Positions 40,758 through 50,581 of a stretch of 64,000 nt of DNA are shown here, in pieces; position 1 is the stretch's first letter; every line of letters starts with the position of its first letter. The stretch is from positions 2,375,585-2,439,584 of the forward strand of contig NZ_CP029256.1 of the NCBI RefSeq assembly GCF_003628755.1, given 5' to 3'. The DNA comes from Christensenella minuta (GTDB lineage Bacteria; Bacillota; Clostridia; Christensenellales; Christensenellaceae). The position numbers and the translations under genes are program-made. A model generated the notes under the pieces. The model searched no databases. It was not told the DNA's origin and saw nothing but the letters and a program-made list of their open reading frames with translations.

Positions 40758-40790
40758 AAAAAGCGGGCGGGAATTTGATCCCGCCCGCTT
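40758..40790 (-). terminator. Terminator of the sugar epimerase gene
   Basis: AAGCGGGCGGGA / TCCCGCCCGCTT perfect stem, T-run on the minus strand. Confidence 0.85.
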
Positions 40791-40794
40791 TGGC

Positions 40795-41664
40795 CTACGC
40801 CTCGAAATGCTGTTTCAGGAAGGCGAGTGAATCGGCCAGCATCCGGTCCATCTCCGCTTCCGTAGCGCCGGGGAAGAAATCGTGCCACAAGTGTATATCC
40901 TTTGCGATCTGCCCGCCGTAGCGCATGAAAGGCTCGATGACCGCAAAACCGTCGAAATGCGCGTCGCGCAGGGCCTGGCCGATCTCCGCCCACGGCAGGG
41001 AACCGAGGCCGGGCAGCTTGCGGTTGCCTTCCCCGAGGTGCATATGCCCGAGCCGGCTGCCTGCAAGGCGGATTGCTCCGGGAAGGCTGTCCTCCTCGAT
41101 GCTCATATGGAAGGTGTCAAGCAAAAGCTTCATGCTTGGGCTGCCGATACGCTCGAGGTACCGAAGCCCCTCTTCGCAGGTGTTGAGGATATAACCCTCA
41201 TAGCGGTTCAGGATCTCGAGGGAACAGGTGGAGCCAAGATCCTCCGCGGCCCGGGCGAGTTCCCGAAGGGAATCGATGGAACGGTCCCACGCACGTTCCT
41301 TGTCGTTTTCGACGCTGAAATCCGCCGGCCAGAAGGTATACAGCGCGCCGATCATCATCCTGCAGCCGATGCCGTCCATCCGCTTCAGCACGTCCGTGAG
41401 GTAAGCGATCCCATGCTCCCGCGTGGCTTTGTCTTCGGAAGCAAGGTCCTGGTCGCGTGCCGGACCGATATTGACGGACAGCTCGAGGCCAAGGTCCACG
41501 GCCGCCCGCCTGAGCGCGTCCATCTCCGCCGCGTTCATCCTGCTCAGATGGTCTCCGCCGATCTCCATCACATCGAACCCGGCCTTTTTGATCTTTTCCG
41601 CGGTCTTCGGGTAATCGCAGGACCAGCCGTCCGACCAATAATGGTACAATAAACCGTATTTCAT
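40795..41664 (-). CDS. Sugar-phosphate or ketose 3-epimerase-like TIM-barrel protein
   Basis: 289 residues of the xylose-isomerase-like/AP-endonuclease-2 superfamily, closest to D-tagatose/D-psicose 3-epimerases. Metal ligands Glu (SLEILNRYEG), Asp and His (LLLDTFHMSIEED), His (GHMHLGEGNR) and Glu (AVIEPFMRYG) are all present. Family length about 290. Epimerises a free ketose at C3 with manganese or cobalt. AAGGAG precedes ATG 41664. It is divergent to an SIS-domain isomerase, suggesting one sugar route. Confidence 0.85.
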   Translation of the reverse strand: MKYGLLYHYWSDGWSCDYPKTAEKIKKAGFDVMEIGGDHLSRMNAAEMDALRRAAVDLGLELSVNIGPARDQDLASEDKATREHGIAYLTDVLKRMDGIGCRMMIGALYTFWPADFSVENDKERAWDRSIDSLRELARAAEDLGSTCSLEILNRYEGYILNTCEEGLRYLERIGSPSMKLLLDTFHMSIEEDSLPGAIRLAGSRLGHMHLGEGNRKLPGLGSLPWAEIGQALRDAHFDGFAVIEPFMRYGGQIAKDIHLWHDFFPGATEAEMDRMLADSLAFLKQHFEA

Positions 41665-41755
41665 ATCCTTGCTCCTTTATCTGATTATTATTGACAATTG
41701 ATCCGGGAAATGCCTCCTGTCCGGAAAATCCGGCCGCCCGGCAGGCATTTTCTTT

Positions 41756-41869
41756 ACCATAACGTATGGACGGTTAAATGTCAATGACAGTAAAAACAAA
41801 TAAAAAACAATAAATCCAATAAAATTCCAACAATATGCAATTGACAACAAGATAGGCGGGTGCTATGCT
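41756..41869. promoter_or_regulatory. Divergent promoters of epimerase (-) and SIS isomerase (+)
   Basis: Minus: TTGACA (41779-41784), 17 nt, TATGGT (41756-41761). Plus: TTGACA (41841-41846), 17 nt, TATGCT (41864-41869). A GAAATGCCT/AGGCATTT hairpin (about 41706-41752) forms the start of the epimerase leader. Confidence 0.7.
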
Positions 41870-41908
41870 GAAACTGGTTCCGTTCCACGCTGAACGGAGT
41901 GGAAAACA

Positions 41909-42484
41909 GTGGCGAAGGATGGTAAGGAAATGGATTTCAGGCTGGAGGCAATGCTCGGCGAACTGAAGGGAACGCTTGGTAAAATTGGCGGGGAACAGGC
42001 GGCGGAGTTTGCGCAGGCGGTATATGGGGCGCCGCGCGTATTCCTCGCGGGCTGCGGGCGCAGCGGCCTTATGGTACGGGCGTTTGCCATGCGCTGCATG
42101 CATATGGGCAAGACGGCGTATGTGCTTGGCGACGTGACTACGCCGGCAATCGCCGCGGGAGACCTGCTGGTGGTCGCGAGCGGCTCGGGCGAGACGGAAA
42201 GCCTTGTCTCCCACACGAGGAAGGCGAAAAAGCTGGGCGCAAAGGTCGCGGCGGTAACGATCTATCCGCAGGCGGCGATCGGCAGACTGGCAGACTGTAC
42301 GGTATGGATCAACGCCCCCACCGCCAAATCCGAACAGGAAACGGGCGTCACATCCATCCAGCCTATGGGCTCGCTGTTCGAGCAGAGCCTGCTGCTGTTC
42401 CTCGACGCCACGATCGTCCGCATGATGGAGCTTGCCGGGGTAAGTCCGGCAGAAATGTTCCAAAACCACGCCAATCTTGAATAG
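41909..42484 (+). CDS. 6-phospho-3-hexuloisomerase-like SIS protein
   Basis: 191 residues from GTG 41909 (GGAG 9 nt upstream). SIS fold of the HxlB/PHI type: VFLAGCGRSGLMVRAFAMRCMHMGKTAYVLGDVTTPAI, LLVVASGSGETESLVSH, and C-terminal QPMGSLFEQSLLLFLDATIVRMM. PHI interconverts hexulose 6-phosphate and fructose 6-phosphate. The partner HPS enzyme is not adjacent. With the divergent epimerase it may convert an unusual ketohexose. Confidence 0.8.
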   Translation: MAKDGKEMDFRLEAMLGELKGTLGKIGGEQAAEFAQAVYGAPRVFLAGCGRSGLMVRAFAMRCMHMGKTAYVLGDVTTPAIAAGDLLVVASGSGETESLVSHTRKAKKLGAKVAAVTIYPQAAIGRLADCTVWINAPTAKSEQETGVTSIQPMGSLFEQSLLLFLDATIVRMMELAGVSPAEMFQNHANLE

Positions 42485-42618
42485 GCAGGAAACGGGAAGG
42501 CCGCACCGCATATATGGACAGGCGGGCATAGAGGATGAAGCGTGGAATCCACCGTGGTGATAAAACCGAATTCCGCGCCCTCCTGTTTAACACATAACAT
42601 AATAAGGGAAAAACTTGT

Positions 42619-42646
42619 CAAAAAACCGCCGAGAGGCGGTTTTTTG
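42619..42646 (+). terminator. Terminator before the kdp operon
   Basis: AAAAAACCGCC / GGCGGTTTTTT perfect stem, GAGA loop. Confidence 0.85.
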
Positions 42647-42672
42647 CTGCGCCCGGTTTGCGCACGCAGCAA

Positions 42673-42738
42673 TCTTAACACCGTCTTAACACCGTTCCTT
42701 TCATCTTAACACCGCATTTATGGGAAACAAATTATAAT
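42673..42738 (+). promoter_or_regulatory. kdp promoter with three 11-bp direct repeats (likely KdpE sites)
   Basis: TCTTAACACCG occurs at 42673-42683, 42684-42694 and 42704-42714. TATAAT lies at 42733-42738, but the -35 position (42710-42715) has no consensus and is covered by the third repeat. The spacing (11 and 20 bp) puts all copies on one helix face, the pattern of OmpR-family activators. Confidence 0.65.
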
Positions 42739-42776
42739 CATCCTGTGACAAAATTTAGAGAAAAGGAGATAAAACT

Positions 42777-42866
42777 ATGGGAACGGTTATGGTTGTTGCG
42801 GGCATAGCGATGCTCGCGATGCTCGGCTATCTTTTCTATGTTTTATTCAAAGGTGAGAAGCTATGA
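42777..42866 (+). CDS. kdpF: Potassium-transporting ATPase accessory subunit KdpF
   Basis: 29 residues, one membrane helix (MGTVMVVAGIAMLAMLGYLF, then short polar tail). Too short for most gene callers. AAAAGGAGAT precedes ATG 42777. Position directly before kdpA with a 4-nt ATGA overlap and the usual KdpF length confirm it. It stabilises the KdpABC complex. Confidence 0.85.
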   Translation: MGTVMVVAGIAMLAMLGYLFYVLFKGEKL

Positions 42867-44554
42867 GCAGCGGGGTGATTCAAGACATCGTATATGTGAT
42901 TGCCCTGATCGGCATCGGAATACCGCTCGGGATTTACATTTACAAGGTAATGACGGGGAAGCTTACCTGGAAGCCCATTGCGGCCCTTGAACGCTTCACC
43001 TACAAAGTTATGCGCATCAATCCGGAGGAAGAGCAGATCGCCGGGCGGTACGCGCTCTCGGCGCTGACGTTCTCGCTCTTTGGGTTTGCGGTCCTGTTTG
43101 CGTTGAATATGCTCCAGGGCTACCTGCCCTTTAACCCGGAAGGACTTCCGGGCACAAGCGCACACCTCGCGTATAATACGGCGGCAAGCTTCGTATCCAA
43201 CACGAACTGGCAGGCGTATTCCGGGGAATCGACGCTGTCGTATCTCACGCAGATGGCAGGACTCACAGTACAGAACGTGGTGTCGCCGGCAGTCGGAACA
43301 GCGGTGCTGTTCGCGCTCATCCGCGGCTTCCAGCGCAGGGAAGCGGGGACGATCGGAAATTTCTGGGTAGACCTCGTACGCGCCACCTATTACGTGATGA
43401 TCCCGCTTTCCATCATCGTAACGCTGATCCTCGTTTCGCAGGGTGTGATCCAGAACCTCAGCGCTTACGTGCATGCGACTACGCTCGAATCGGGCGCGGA
43501 GCAGATCATTCCGATGGGGCCGGCCGCAAGCCAGGTAGCCATCAAGCAGCTTGGCACCAACGGCGGCGGTTTCTTCGGTGTGAACTCGGCGATGCCGCTC
43601 GAAAACCCGACGCCGTTCTCAAACTTCGTGGAATGCCTGTCGTTGCTTCTCATTCCGGCGGCGCTGTGCTTCTCGTTCGGGCGGGCGGTTAAAGATTCAA
43701 AACAGGGCCGCGCGATCTTCATCGTTATGCTGGTGATCTTTCTGCTGGCCCTCATCGGAATGACCATGAGTGAAAACCTGGCTGCGCCTCAGTTTGACGG
43801 CGTTGCGCAGTCCGGCAGTATGGAAGGCAAGGAAGCGCGCCTTGGCGTCGATACGTCGGCATTGTGGGCGACGGCAACGACGTCGGCTTCCAATGGATCG
43901 GTCAACTCGATGCATGACAGCTATACGCCGCTGGCCGGCGGCATCCAGATGTTCCTGATGATGCTCGGTGAAGTCGTATTCGGCGGCGTGGGCTGCGGCC
44001 TTTACGGCATGCTGGCATTCGCCATCCTCACCGTGTTTATCGCGGGCCTGATGGTAGGACGTACGCCGGAATACCTTGGCAAGAAGATACAGGCGTTCGA
44101 TATGAAGATGGTGTGCCTCGTCATCCTGACGCCTCCGCTCTGCCTGCTTTTGGGCACAGCGCTCTCGACCTTTGTGCCGACGGTTACGGACGACTTTACC
44201 AACACGGGCGCGCACGCGTACTCTGAACTGCTTTACGCGTATACGTCCGGCGCGGGCAACAACGGCAGCGCGTTTGCGGGCTTTAACGCAAACACGGTCT
44301 ACAGCAACATGGGAATCGGTACGGTGATGCTGCTCGTCCGGTTTATTCCGATGGTAGCGGTGATCTTCCTTGGCGGAAACCTTGCGAAGAAGAAGCTGAT
44401 CCCGGCCTCGAGCGGTACGCTTTCCACCTCGAACGCGATGTTCATCATCCTTTTGCTTCTTATCGTGTTCATCGTGGGTGCGCTCACGTTCCTGCCGGCG
44501 CTGGCACTCGGGCCGATCGCAGAGTTCTTTAAGACGCTGCCGACGTTAGGATAA
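42863..44554 (+). CDS. kdpA: Potassium-transporting ATPase potassium-binding subunit KdpA
   Basis: 563 residues, ten-plus membrane helices related to the SKT potassium channels. Filter-like loops are seen: [64 protein letters not shown]. Forms the ion pathway of the high-affinity Kdp pump and is the first large gene of the operon after kdpF. Confidence 0.96.
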   Translation: MSSGVIQDIVYVIALIGIGIPLGIYIYKVMTGKLTWKPIAALERFTYKVMRINPEEEQIAGRYALSALTFSLFGFAVLFALNMLQGYLPFNPEGLPGTSAHLAYNTAASFVSNTNWQAYSGESTLSYLTQMAGLTVQNVVSPAVGTAVLFALIRGFQRREAGTIGNFWVDLVRATYYVMIPLSIIVTLILVSQGVIQNLSAYVHATTLESGAEQIIPMGPAASQVAIKQLGTNGGGFFGVNSAMPLENPTPFSNFVECLSLLLIPAALCFSFGRAVKDSKQGRAIFIVMLVIFLLALIGMTMSENLAAPQFDGVAQSGSMEGKEARLGVDTSALWATATTSASNGSVNSMHDSYTPLAGGIQMFLMMLGEVVFGGVGCGLYGMLAFAILTVFIAGLMVGRTPEYLGKKIQAFDMKMVCLVILTPPLCLLLGTALSTFVPTVTDDFTNTGAHAYSELLYAYTSGAGNNGSAFAGFNANTVYSNMGIGTVMLLVRFIPMVAVIFLGGNLAKKKLIPASSGTLSTSNAMFIILLLLIVFIVGALTFLPALALGPIAEFFKTLPTLG

Positions 44555-44567
44555 GGGAGTTGAGACG

Positions 44568-46625
44568 ATGAAAGAGAAAAAGACAAATCATTCGATTGGG
44601 CGCGACGCGTTCGCCCAGTCGTTCAAGAAACTTGCGCCGCGGACGCAGATCAAAAATCCGGTCATGTTCGTGGTATACATCGGCGCGATCTTTGTAACGG
44701 TCCTGTATTTCCTCGGATTCGCGGGGATGCGGGAGGAGGCGCCGTGGTATGTGCTGACAATCGCCGTTATCCTGTGGGCGACGGTGCTCTTTGCAAACGT
44801 CGCGGAAGCGGTCGCCGAAGGGCGCGGGCGCGCGCAGGCGGACAGCCTCAAAAAGGCGCGGCGCGACGTTGTGGCAAGGAAGCTGAAAACGGCGGACGTG
44901 AATTCCGAATATACGGAGGTGCTGTCTAAGGACTTAAAACCGGGCGACATCGTGCTCGTTAAGGCGAACGAGCAGATCCCGATGGACGGCGAGGTTATCG
45001 AGGGCGTGGCCTCCGTGGACGAAAGCGCGATCACGGGCGAATCCGCCCCGGTGATCCGCGAATCGGGCGGCGACAGGAGCGCCGTTACGGGCGGCACTAC
45101 GGTGGTGTCCGACTGGCTGGTCGTCAAGGTGACGGCCAGGGCGGGCGAAAGCTTCCTCGATAAGATGATCGCCATGGTCGAGGGCGCGGCGCGCAAAAAG
45201 ACGCCGAATGAGATCGCCCTCCAAATACTTCTCGTAACGCTCACGATCATTTTCCTGATCGTATGCGCGACGCTGCTTCCCTTCTCGAGCTTTGTCAGCA
45301 GCCTCGAGGGGGCGGGACACGCGATCAGCCTTACAAACGTAGTTGCATTGCTGGTCTGCCTTGCGCCGACCACCATCGGCGCGCTGCTCTCCGCGATTGG
45401 TATCGCTGGTATGAGCAGGCTGAATCAGGCGAACGTGCTCGCGATGAGCGGACGCGCGATCGAGGCGGCGGGCGACGTTGACGTCCTGCTGCTCGACAAG
45501 ACGGGCACCATTACGCTCGGCAACCGCCAGGCAAGCGAATTTTTGCCGGTGAAGGGCGTGACCGAGGTGGAGCTTGCCGATGCGGCGCAGCTTTCCTCCA
45601 TCGCGGACGAGACGGCGGAAGGCCGCAGCATCGTCGTACTGGCAAAAGAACGCTTCAATATCCGCGGACGAGACCTTTCCGCGGCGAATGCGGAATTCAT
45701 CGAATTTTCGGCAAAAACACGCATGAGCGGTATCAACCTCGGCGGAGACGAGATCCGCAAGGGCGCCGCCGAAGCGGTCAAGGCGTATGTGGAAAGTAAA
45801 GGCGGTGCCTATCCGCAGGATTGTGCGGATTTGGTGCGGCAGGTCGCGGAAAAGGGCGGCACGCCGCTTGTCGTTGCCAAAAACAGCCAGGTGATGGGCG
45901 TCATCTACCTGAAGGATATCGTCAAGAACGGGGTCAAGGAAAAATTCGACGACCTGCGCAAGATGGGCATCAAAACCATCATGATTACGGGCGACAACCC
46001 GACGACAGCCGCGGCGATTGCGGCGGAAGCGGGTGTGGACGACTTTATGGCGGAAGCGACCCCGGAAGCAAAGCTGGAGCTGATCCGCAAATACCAGGCG
46101 GAAGGGCACCTCGTCGCCATGACGGGCGACGGTACGAACGACGCGCCCGCGCTCGCGCAGGCAGACGTTGCAGTGGCGATGAACTCGGGCACGCAGGCCG
46201 CGAAAGAAGCGGGCAACATGGTCGATCTCGACTCCAGCCCCACAAAGCTGATCGACGTCGTACGTATCGGCAAACAGCTGCTGATGACGCGCGGCTCGCT
46301 CACGACGTTCTCCATCGCCAACGACATCGCAAAATATTTCGCGATCATCCCGGTGCTGTTCGCCGGTATCTTTCCGCAGCTCGAGGCAATGAACTTCATG
46401 GGCCTTACAAGCGCGACGACGGCGATCCTTTCCGCGATCATCTATAATGCGGCGATTATCGTGGCGCTGATCCCGCTGGCACTCAAGGGTGTAAAATACC
46501 GGGAGAAGCCGGCAAAGACAATCCTTGCGCACAACATGCTGGTTTACGGCCTTGGCGGCGTGGTCGCCCCGTTTATTGCGATCAAGCTGCTGGATATGCT
46601 GCTCACGGCCTGCGGGATTCTGTAA
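44568..46625 (+). CDS. kdpB: Potassium-transporting ATPase ATP-binding subunit KdpB (P-type)
   Basis: 685 residues, standard length. Phosphorylation motif [16 protein letters not shown] (Asp in DKTGT), actuator TGES, hinge [39 protein letters not shown], and KdpB-specific [22 protein letters not shown]. Class IA P-type ATPase that energises KdpA. 13-nt gap after kdpA. Confidence 0.96.
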   Translation: MKEKKTNHSIGRDAFAQSFKKLAPRTQIKNPVMFVVYIGAIFVTVLYFLGFAGMREEAPWYVLTIAVILWATVLFANVAEAVAEGRGRAQADSLKKARRDVVARKLKTADVNSEYTEVLSKDLKPGDIVLVKANEQIPMDGEVIEGVASVDESAITGESAPVIRESGGDRSAVTGGTTVVSDWLVVKVTARAGESFLDKMIAMVEGAARKKTPNEIALQILLVTLTIIFLIVCATLLPFSSFVSSLEGAGHAISLTNVVALLVCLAPTTIGALLSAIGIAGMSRLNQANVLAMSGRAIEAAGDVDVLLLDKTGTITLGNRQASEFLPVKGVTEVELADAAQLSSIADETAEGRSIVVLAKERFNIRGRDLSAANAEFIEFSAKTRMSGINLGGDEIRKGAAEAVKAYVESKGGAYPQDCADLVRQVAEKGGTPLVVAKNSQVMGVIYLKDIVKNGVKEKFDDLRKMGIKTIMITGDNPTTAAAIAAEAGVDDFMAEATPEAKLELIRKYQAEGHLVAMTGDGTNDAPALAQADVAVAMNSGTQAAKEAGNMVDLDSSPTKLIDVVRIGKQLLMTRGSLTTFSIANDIAKYFAIIPVLFAGIFPQLEAMNFMGLTSATTAILSAIIYNAAIIVALIPLALKGVKYREKPAKTILAHNMLVYGLGGVVAPFIAIKLLDMLLTACGIL

Positions 46626-46642
46626 AAAACGGACGGATTTCC

Positions 46643-46665
46643 GGGCGCGGGACCTTCCCGCGCCC
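46643..46665 (+). other. Hairpin between kdpB and kdpC
   Basis: GGGCGCGGGA / TCCCGCGCCC perfect 10-bp stem with CCT loop and no T-run; probably tunes kdpC expression or stability. Confidence 0.5.
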
Positions 46666-46715
46666 GCGGGGGCCGGAACGCGGCAAACAGACGATAAAGG
46701 AAGAAGGAGTCTGAA

Positions 46716-47315
46716 ATGGAAGAGAAAAAAAGTACGAATACAAAACCGAGGATATGGATCGCGGGCCTTATATGCGCGGTGTTCATGACGGTGTTCTGCG
46801 GGCTTATTTACCCGCTCGCCATGACGGGAATCGCGCAGCTCACCATGCCCCGCCAGGCAAACGGGAGCCTCATCTATGTAGAGGAGGACGACGGGAGCGT
46901 GGTATGCTACGGCTCCGAACTGGTCGGGCAGGAGTTTACCGGGCCGCAGTACCTGATCGGCAGGCCGGACACGGGCAGCGCGGCGGCGTCCAACCTTTCG
47001 GCTGTTTCTGAAGAACAAGCGGCGCTCGTACAGGAGCGCATCGACTGGTGGCACGAGCTCGACCCGCAAAACACGGCGGATATCCCGATGGAGCTCGTAA
47101 CGGCGTCGGGCAGCGGCCTTGACCCGCACATCTCGCCTGCGGCGGCGGAATACCAGGTGCCCCGCATCGCGCGCGAACGCGGAATGGGCGAGGATGAGGT
47201 GCGCGCGGTCATCGCAAAGCACACGGACGGAAAAGATTTCGGCTTCATGGGCGAAGACCGCGTGAACGTGCTGATGGTGAACCTTGAACTGGACGGAAAA
47301 AAGATTATCAGCTGA
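46716..47315 (+). CDS. kdpC: Potassium-transporting ATPase subunit KdpC
   Basis: 199 residues. One N-terminal membrane helix (IWIAGLICAVFMTVFCGLIYPLAMTGIAQ) then the conserved extracellular domain: GSELVGQEFTGPQYLIGRPD, ELVTASGSGLDPHISPAAAEYQVPRIARERG, VNVLMVNLELD. Essential for KdpB-KdpA coupling. GGAAGAAGGAG precedes the start. Confidence 0.95.
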   Translation: MEEKKSTNTKPRIWIAGLICAVFMTVFCGLIYPLAMTGIAQLTMPRQANGSLIYVEEDDGSVVCYGSELVGQEFTGPQYLIGRPDTGSAAASNLSAVSEEQAALVQERIDWWHELDPQNTADIPMELVTASGSGLDPHISPAAAEYQVPRIARERGMGEDEVRAVIAKHTDGKDFGFMGEDRVNVLMVNLELDGKKIIS

Positions 47316-47336
47316 CCTGTGAAAGAGGGAAAGATT

Positions 47337-49028
47337 ATGTATGACGAGAGTGAAAGGCCGAACCCGGATGAACTGCTGCGGCAGATCGGTACGGAGGAGG
47401 CGCCGGACCGGATGGGAAAATTAAAGATATTCTTCGGATATTCCGCAGGCGTTGGAAAAACCTACGCAATGCTGCGGGCGGCGCACGACTGCCTTGACAG
47501 CGGGATCGACGTAGTCGTCGGTTATATCGAGCCACACACGCGTGCGGAAACGATGAAGCTGGTGGAAGGACTGCCTGTCCTTCCCACCAGGCAGGTGAGC
47601 TATAAAAATATCGTCCTCAATGAATTCGACCTCGACGGCGCGCTGAAACGCCATCCGCAGCTTATCCTGGTGGATGAACTCGCGCATACGAACGCGCCGG
47701 GCGTGCGCAACAAAAAGCGTTACCAGGACGTGGAGGAGCTGCTGAACGCTGGAATCGACGTCTATACGACGGTAAATGTACAGCATCTCGAAAGCCTCAA
47801 CGATATCATCAAGGATATCACGCACATCGAGGTGCGTGAAACGATCCCCGATTATATCTTCGACAAAGCGGACAGCGTAGCTCTCGTGGATATCGAGCCG
47901 GAGGAGCTCTTAAAACGCTTCGAGGAAGGCAAAATCTATCGGCCCGAGCGGGTTGTGACGGCGATGAACAACTTTTTCACGCGGCAGAACCTCTCTACCC
48001 TGCGTGAAATATCGATGCGCCGCACGGCGGACCGTATCTATGGGCGGGATGGGAAGGCGATGGAGAAGAGCGTGAGCGAAAGACTGCTCGTGCTTCTTTC
48101 TCCCTCGCCTTCTTCCGCTAAAAACCTGCGCGTAGGCGCGCGTATGGCCGAGGCCTACCACGCCAAGTGGGAAGCGCTGTATGTGGAGACGCGCACCAAG
48201 CTCACACCCGAGCAGGGCAAACTGCTGCGCGATAATATGAACCTTGCCGAGCAGCTCGGTGCCGAGGTTGTGACGATGTATGGGGAAAACCTTGCCGAGG
48301 TGGTCGCAGCGCACGCGAACCTGACAGGCGTGACCAACGTTATCATTGGGAAGACGCGGAATAAAAAGCACCTGAAAGATTTTTTCAAAGAAGACTTTGA
48401 GGACCAGCTCATCGGTTTGCTGAAAAGCGCGGAGCTGCATATCATCCCGGATTCGGATAACGCCGGGACGAAATATAAAAGACCGGCCAAACAGGGCAGC
48501 CGCAAGGATTTCGGCCTTCTCGAGCAGCGGACGCAGATACTCTATGAGATCAGCAAAAAACTGCTGGCGACGCGCGGCCTCATGAACATTATCTCCGGCA
48601 TGAACGAATATATCTCGCGGATACTCGAACGCTCCGTCATCTTTTACCTGCCGGATATGAACGAGCCGGGCGTGTTCTGGCAGGCGGAATTTGACCAGGA
48701 CGCTTCCTTTCTTTTAGGGGACGATGAAAAAGCGGTGGCCAAATGGGTGCTGCTTAATAAAAAGCGCGCGGGCGCGGGAACAGACACCCTGATGGGCGCG
48801 GGCGCGTTCTATATGCCGATCATGTCGCAGGGCGCCGTGCTCGGCGTGATGGGCGTATCGTGCAGGAAAGGCCTGCTTTCGCAGGATCAGCGGATGCTGC
48901 TGCGCATGATCGCCTCGCAGATCGCGATGGCTCTCGAGCGCCAGCGGCTGTCGGACGAACAGCTCAAATATAACCTTGAGCTCCAGCGCGAAAAACTCAA
49001 GGAAGACTGGATGAAAAACCAGGAATAG
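47337..49028 (+). CDS. kdpD: KdpD sensor, cytoplasmic part (KdpD domain, USP, GAF-like; no kinase, no membrane region)
   Basis: 563 residues from ATG 47337 (AGAGGGAAAG upstream). Residues 27-235 are the KdpD signature domain: Walker A GYSAGVGKT (34-42), HPQLILVDELAHTNAPG, YTTVNVQHLESLND. About 240-385 is a USP-like domain (LLVLLSPSPSSAKNLRVG, NVIIGKT). About 395-540 is GAF-like (RTQILYEISKKLLA, GVMGVSC, LRMIASQIAMALERQRL) ending in a coiled coil. The membrane segments, HisKA and HATPase of normal KdpD are absent; they are encoded by the next gene. Confidence 0.88.
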   Translation: MYDESERPNPDELLRQIGTEEAPDRMGKLKIFFGYSAGVGKTYAMLRAAHDCLDSGIDVVVGYIEPHTRAETMKLVEGLPVLPTRQVSYKNIVLNEFDLDGALKRHPQLILVDELAHTNAPGVRNKKRYQDVEELLNAGIDVYTTVNVQHLESLNDIIKDITHIEVRETIPDYIFDKADSVALVDIEPEELLKRFEEGKIYRPERVVTAMNNFFTRQNLSTLREISMRRTADRIYGRDGKAMEKSVSERLLVLLSPSPSSAKNLRVGARMAEAYHAKWEALYVETRTKLTPEQGKLLRDNMNLAEQLGAEVVTMYGENLAEVVAAHANLTGVTNVIIGKTRNKKHLKDFFKEDFEDQLIGLLKSAELHIIPDSDNAGTKYKRPAKQGSRKDFGLLEQRTQILYEISKKLLATRGLMNIISGMNEYISRILERSVIFYLPDMNEPGVFWQAEFDQDASFLLGDDEKAVAKWVLLNKKRAGAGTDTLMGAGAFYMPIMSQGAVLGVMGVSCRKGLLSQDQRMLLRMIASQIAMALERQRLSDEQLKYNLELQREKLKEDWMKNQE

Positions 49029-49030
49029 GG

Positions 49031-49058
49031 TTGCGGTTTCCGGAAAATCGTTTATGAT
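49031..49058 (+). promoter_or_regulatory. Possible internal promoter before the kdpD kinase gene
   Basis: TTGCGG (49031-49036), 16 nt, TATGAT (49053-49058), in the 65-nt gap between the two kdpD parts. Confidence 0.4.
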
Positions 49059-49093
49059 AAGAAAAAAGACCGGAAAACGGATAGGAACGGGAA

Positions 49094-50575
49094 ATGAAAC
49101 AATCGAAAAAACAGACGGTAGCAACGAACATTCTGAAAACAGCTGCGGTTCTGGCGCTGTGTACGGCCGTGGCCTACCTGTTTAACCTCGCGGGGCTGCG
49201 GACGGAGAACATCTCCATGGTCTATCTCGTGGGGGTGCTTCTCATTACGATGGCAACGGAGCGGCTGTTATACGGGATCGCCGCTTCGGTCGCCAGTATT
49301 TTTGCCTATAATTTTTTCTTTACGGCGCCGACGTTTACATTCCGGGTAAACGACCCGAATTATATCGTGACGCTGGTGATCCTGCTTGCGGGCTCGTTTA
49401 TCGTGAGCCTTCTTACAAGCAAGCTCCACAGGCATGTGGCCGAGGCGCAGTACCGGGAAAAACAAATGCGTTCCCTGTATGATATCAGCACGAGCTTTCT
49501 TGGCGTGTCCGGGATGGACGACATCGTGCGCTATGGCATGAACGGGCTTTCCAGGCTGGAAAACCGCCAATGTATCATCTATACCGCGCGGGACCTTTCA
49601 ATGGGAAAGCACGCTGCGGCGGAGCTGGAGGAAAACGAGGCGGCGCGGTGGTGCTTCGAGAACGTGAAACCGTGCGGCTGCGGGACCGATTACTTTTCCG
49701 GGTCGCAATGGATGTACCTTCCGATCCGGAGCGGAAACGAGGTATACGGCGTCGCCGGGATACACTGCGGGGATACGGCTCCCGCTCCGGGGGAGATGCT
49801 GATGATCCAGACGGTCGTCTCGCAAATTTCCGGCGCGATGCAGCGGGAAACGCTGTACCGTCAGCAGGAGGAGAGCAAGCTGCGGATCGAAAAGGAGCGC
49901 CTGCGGAACAACCTGCTGCGCGCCATCTCACATGACCTGCGGACGCCGCTCACCGGCATCGCAGGCTCGGCGAGCTTTATCGCGGACAGCGTGAAGAATC
50001 TTTCGGAGGAGCAGATATTGAGCCTGGTTGGGGATATCCGCAGCGACGCGCAGTGGCTCAACAATATGGTAGAAAACCTGCTCAACATGACGCGCATTTC
50101 GGAGGGAGAGCTTGTCCTCAAAAAACAGCCGGAGGTGGTAGACGACGTCGTCAGCGAGGCCTACCGCCGCATCGAGAGGCTGAAAGGGGAGCGGGATATC
50201 TCCATCAATATGCCGGATACGGTGATGGAAGTGCCGATGGACGGAAGGCTCGTCATCCAGGTGCTCGTGAACCTGCTCGACAACGCCGTAAAATATACGC
50301 CCGAGCACGCGCACATCGACCTGCGCGCCTATCCGGAAAGCGGATATATGGTGTTTGAGGTCTCCGACGATGGAAAGGGGATAGACCCTTCCATTTTAGA
50401 TAAGGTATTCGACAACTTTGTGACGGCCCCCGCGTTGAGCGGGGACGCGAAGCGCGGGATGGGCATCGGCCTTGGCATCTGCAAATCCATCGTGGAAGCG
50501 CACGGCGGCGTGATCGTTGCCATGAATAACGACCGCGGCGGAGCGACGTTTAAATTCGCCCTGCCCTTGGAGTGA
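49094..50575 (+). CDS. KdpD histidine-kinase part (DUF4118 membrane domain, GAF-like, HisKA, HATPase)
   Basis: 493 residues. Four membrane helices of the KdpD/DUF4118 type (about 15-110: FNLAGLRTENISMVYLVGVLLI, YNFFFTAPTFTFRV), a GAF-like domain (about 130-265), HisKA with RAISHDLRTPLTGIAGSAS (phospho-His), and HATPase boxes VLVNLLDNAVKYTP (N), VSDDGKGIDPSI (G1), GMGIGLGICKS (G2). This is KdpD without its N-terminal KdpD and USP domains. It stops 7 bp before kdpE. Presumably works with the preceding protein. Confidence 0.92.
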   Translation: MKQSKKQTVATNILKTAAVLALCTAVAYLFNLAGLRTENISMVYLVGVLLITMATERLLYGIAASVASIFAYNFFFTAPTFTFRVNDPNYIVTLVILLAGSFIVSLLTSKLHRHVAEAQYREKQMRSLYDISTSFLGVSGMDDIVRYGMNGLSRLENRQCIIYTARDLSMGKHAAAELEENEAARWCFENVKPCGCGTDYFSGSQWMYLPIRSGNEVYGVAGIHCGDTAPAPGEMLMIQTVVSQISGAMQRETLYRQQEESKLRIEKERLRNNLLRAISHDLRTPLTGIAGSASFIADSVKNLSEEQILSLVGDIRSDAQWLNNMVENLLNMTRISEGELVLKKQPEVVDDVVSEAYRRIERLKGERDISINMPDTVMEVPMDGRLVIQVLVNLLDNAVKYTPEHAHIDLRAYPESGYMVFEVSDDGKGIDPSILDKVFDNFVTAPALSGDAKRGMGIGLGICKSIVEAHGGVIVAMNNDRGGATFKFALPLE

Positions 50576-50581
50576 GGAAAA

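Noticed and set aside
42646-42776. c-di-AMP (ydaO) riboswitch before kdp
   Set aside because: The leader after the TATAAT is only about 35 nt, far too short.
44934-47222. 762-codon minus-strand ORF across kdpB-kdpC
   Set aside because: Spans two real genes and their gap on the other strand, composition is Arg/His-rich and no homology is apparent.
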